Program-made: the position numbers and the translations under genes
The notes under the pieces: model-generated
The model's database searches: none
What the model saw: the letters and a program-made list of their open reading frames with translations, nothing else
What the model was told of the DNA's origin: nothing
Assembly (NCBI GenBank): GCA_020099315.1
Contig: CP083650.1
Span: 3,534,001-3,598,000, forward strand
From: Citrobacter europaeus
Lineage (GTDB): Bacteria > Pseudomonadota > Gammaproteobacteria > Enterobacterales > Enterobacteriaceae
Length of the DNA stretch: 64,000 nt
Direction: 5' to 3'
In this document: positions 61,562-64,000 of the stretch, piece after piece
Layout of the letters: each line of letters begins with the position of its first letter
Position numbering within the stretch: the stretch's first letter is position 1

Positions 61562-62839
61562 ATGATGTCAACGCTTGCTCCACCATCTGTACTTTCCGTT
61601 CCCCAGCGCCGTTGCCAGGTGCTGCTGACCCTTTTCCTGCCGGGACAAATCGCGACTGCGCAAACCTTCAGCAGCCTCAACGGCGTGGATGATGCCACTG
61701 TTCAGGAAGATATTATTGGCGCAGGGCTTGAAATCCAGCGCTATCATCGACTCGCCATTACCACCGCGCTCAATGGCGGCTATGCGATCGAAGGGACCCC
61801 GCTAAATCAGCGTCTGTGTCTGTTGCAGTGGCTGCGCCGCGGTCTGCGGATCTGCCCAACTTTTATCGCTCAGCATTTCACGCCCACTTTAAAAATGGCG
61901 CTAAAACAACAAGGTATCGCACGTACGCTGTATGACGACACCAATCTGCATGCGCTCATTAATCTGTGTTCCCGCCGCTTGCAGAAGCCGTTTGAGTGCC
62001 GTGACATCCAGTTCCTGCGCCTGTATTTACAATATTGCCTGCTGCAGCATAATGCGGGGAACACGCCGGAGTTTAATCCGCTCCAGCAACGCTGGGCGCA
62101 ATCCTGCGCGGAGTACGCTCTGGCTGAGGAGATTGCCCGTCACTGGCAACGTCACGTCATGCAGAGTGCGCCGCTGGGCGAATCGCTGTTTATGGCGTTG
62201 TTGTTCTCAATGATCCGCATCCCCGACCCGATTCGCGATAATCACCAGCAGGATCGCCGCCTGCGCCTTGCTATTGCACGGCTGGTGCTGCGTTTTCGCG
62301 AATACGGCAATGTGCACTTCAGCGATGAGCAAGGGCTGAACGATCAGCTGTATATTCATCTTGCTCAGGCACTTAACCGCAGCATGTTTGCTATCGGCAT
62401 TGATAACACGTTGCCGGAGGAGTTCAGCCGACTTTATCCCCGGTTAGTTCGAACTACCCGCGAGGCGATACACGGCTTCGAAGCGGAATACGATGTCCAG
62501 TTTTCAGAAGAAGAGATCGGCCTGGTCGCCGTTATTTTCGGCGCCTGGCTGATGCAGGAGAAGGATTTGCACGAAAAGCAGATTATCCTGCTGACCGGTA
62601 GTAACGAACAACTTGAAGCGCATATAGAGCAACAGCTGCGCGAACTGACGCTGCTGCCGCTCAACGTAAAACATATGCCGATGCAGGACTTTCAAAAAGA
62701 GGGTTCGCCGCGCGGTGTAACGCTGATTATTACGCCGTACACCACGCCGCTGCCGCTGTTTTCACCCCCATTGATTCATGCGGATCTGGCGCTTACGCCG
62801 CATCAGCAGCAGCAGATCCGCAAAATCCTCGAGTCATAA
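61562..62839 (+). CDS. csiE: CsiE, stationary-phase PRD-containing protein
   Basis: A 425-residue protein (E. coli 426) induced by carbon starvation in E. coli. It resembles BglG-type antiterminators: an N-terminal winged-helix-like half and two PRD-like domains, the second around HLAQALNRSMFAIGIDNTLPEE, but no obvious phosphorylation-histidine pattern is certain. ATG-ATG starts at 61562 with GGGAGG upstream. It ends 6 bp inside the convergent hcaT. The N-terminal 100 residues differ noticeably from E. coli while the rest aligns well. Confidence 0.95.
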   Translation: MMSTLAPPSVLSVPQRRCQVLLTLFLPGQIATAQTFSSLNGVDDATVQEDIIGAGLEIQRYHRLAITTALNGGYAIEGTPLNQRLCLLQWLRRGLRICPTFIAQHFTPTLKMALKQQGIARTLYDDTNLHALINLCSRRLQKPFECRDIQFLRLYLQYCLLQHNAGNTPEFNPLQQRWAQSCAEYALAEEIARHWQRHVMQSAPLGESLFMALLFSMIRIPDPIRDNHQQDRRLRLAIARLVLRFREYGNVHFSDEQGLNDQLYIHLAQALNRSMFAIGIDNTLPEEFSRLYPRLVRTTREAIHGFEAEYDVQFSEEEIGLVAVIFGAWLMQEKDLHEKQIILLTGSNEQLEAHIEQQLRELTLLPLNVKHMPMQDFQKEGSPRGVTLIITPYTTPLPLFSPPLIHADLALTPHQQQQIRKILES

Positions 62840-63982
62840 CGTCGCAGGCTGCGCCACTACTTTCGGGCGCAGAACGATTGCCGGGAGCGCCACCAGCGCC
62901 ATCACCCAGAATACGCCGCTGCCCAGGTTCTGGTACAAATAACCCGCGAATACGGTCATGATGGCGATACTGCCGCCCATCGCCACCGCGGAATACACCG
63001 CCTGCAAACGAATCACTTCGCTCCCCTGGCGTGCCGCGATATAGCGCATTGCCGCCAGGTGGCAGACGGTAAAGGTTCCACAATGGAGGATTTGCACCAC
63101 GATAAGCCACGGCAGATCGGTGCTCCAGCCCATCAATCCCCAACGCGCCACTCCACAAACGGCGGAAAGCAGCAGCAGATCGCGGGCGCTGAAGCGGCGG
63201 AACAGCTTGTGGCTGAGCGCGAAAATAATCACTTCCGCCACCACGCCTAATGACCATAAATAGCCCACCGCCGAAGCGGAGTATCCGGCAGACTGCCAGT
63301 AGATGGCGCTAAAACCGTAATAAGCGGCATGCGCGCCTTGCAACAAACTCACGCAGGCAAGAAAACGCCAGTTTTGGGTTATCAGCGCGCGCCAGGCAGG
63401 CCATCCAGCGCTCTCCTGCTGACGGTTTTCACCCGCTGGCTGCACGCTCGGGCGAATCATCATACCCAGCAGCATCGAGGCGGCGCCAAGCGATAGCAGG
63501 ACCAGGATCACCCGATAGTCGAACAGGCTCACCAGTTTGCCGGTCAGCGCGGAGCCGATCACAAAGGCTACCGATCCCCATAGTCGCACCCGACCGTAGT
63601 CCATGGTTATCTGTTTTTGCCAGGTGTTGGCCAGCGCGTCGGTCAGCGGTACCAGCGGTGAGAAAAACAGGTTGAAGCCGACCATCACCACCATCAGCCA
63701 TGCCACGTTGGTTCCCGCCCAGAAGGCCAGCGCAAACACCAGCGTCAACAGAGCCAGAATACGTAAAGCTGAGATCAGCCGGGAGGGATCGCTCACGCGC
63801 GGCGCAATCAGCAAACTACCGAGAAAACGGGCAATCAGCCCCGCTCCGAGCAGTAAACCGATGGTTTCCGGCGTCAGCCCCAACCCTTCGAGCCAGACGC
63901 TCCAGAAAGGCAGAAAGATACCGTAGCTAAAGAAGTAGGTGAAATAACCGAGCGCCAGCCAGCGCGTGGAATGCAAAGCCAT
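62834..63982 (-). CDS. hcaT: MFS transporter HcaT (3-phenylpropionate permease family)
   Basis: A 382-residue inner-membrane carrier (E. coli 379) with 12 predicted helices and a central cytoplasmic loop (about 190-205, SVQPAGENRQQESAGW). Family hallmarks are FGRFLPFWSVWLEGLG-like TM1 (here FSYGIFLPFWSVWLEGLG), SRLISALR and YGRVRLWGSVAFVIG. HcaT was named for a proposed role in phenylpropionate uptake beside the hca dioxygenase genes; those genes, if present, lie beyond 64 kb. The start at 63982 is followed by a TM1 that matches E. coli. It overlaps csiE tail to tail by 6 bp. Confidence 0.95.
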   Translation of the reverse strand: MALHSTRWLALGYFTYFFSYGIFLPFWSVWLEGLGLTPETIGLLLGAGLIARFLGSLLIAPRVSDPSRLISALRILALLTLVFALAFWAGTNVAWLMVVMVGFNLFFSPLVPLTDALANTWQKQITMDYGRVRLWGSVAFVIGSALTGKLVSLFDYRVILVLLSLGAASMLLGMMIRPSVQPAGENRQQESAGWPAWRALITQNWRFLACVSLLQGAHAAYYGFSAIYWQSAGYSASAVGYLWSLGVVAEVIIFALSHKLFRRFSARDLLLLSAVCGVARWGLMGWSTDLPWLIVVQILHCGTFTVCHLAAMRYIAARQGSEVIRLQAVYSAVAMGGSIAIMTVFAGYLYQNLGSGVFWVMALVALPAIVLRPKVVAQPATL

Positions 63983-64000
63983 GAATCCCTCCCGTTTGGA

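Overview
The window is chromosomal DNA of an enterobacterium of the Escherichia/Salmonella/Citrobacter group; Citrobacter is my best guess. The core gene order matches the E. coli ppx-to-hcaT segment almost gene for gene, with very close proteins (GuaA, GuaB, Der, BamB, HisS, IspG, the Isc proteins), REP-type repeats between genes and no phage genes. The xseA-yfgJ interval holds a sinH/sinI/rat-type surface-protein cluster, as in the Salmonella CS54 island. E. coli K-12 lacks several insertions seen here, and the Salmonella genes asrABC and shdA are absent. The species assignment is inference.

Layout. 1-8.3 kb: 3' end of ppx, yfgF (c-di-GMP phosphodiesterase, with a well-placed FNR-type promoter), yfgG, an MscS-type channel in place of yfgH/yfgI, and the guaBA purine operon. 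8.4-9.8 kb: xseA. 9.9-21.3 kb: a minus-strand cluster of an inverse autotransporter (SinH), a SinI-family secreted protein sharing SinH's C-terminal domain, and a 2711-residue protein with nine tandem Ig-like plus lectin-like units. 21.5-24.5 kb: yfgJ, a Gfo/Idh-type dehydrogenase and a POT-family transporter. 24.8-36.3 kb: der, bamB, yfgM, hisS, ispG, rodZ, rlmN, ndk, pbpC. 36.3-44.5 kb: yfhM (alpha-2-macroglobulin), sseA, sseB, pepB. 44.5-50.2 kb: the complete iscRSUA-hscBA-fdx-iscX iron-sulfur assembly operon, with two IscR-type sites upstream. 50.4-52.0 kb: trmJ and suhB.

52.1-60.9 kb is the second accessory stretch: a NicO-family metal transporter with a DUF1007 periplasmic partner, then a divergent six-gene sugar operon (binding protein, ATPase, two permeases, FGGY pentulose-type kinase, stand-alone SIS isomerase). 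It is followed by a 343-bp DNA element bounded by perfect 16-bp inverted repeats and full of strong hairpins. 61.6-64 kb: csiE and hcaT, convergent.

The regions most worth attention are the sinH-sinI-giant adhesin cluster (a possible multi-partner export system), the sugar operon, the inverted-repeat element, and the dehydrogenase/transporter pair next to yfgJ. I saw no tRNA, rRNA, CRISPR array, prophage or intact insertion sequence.
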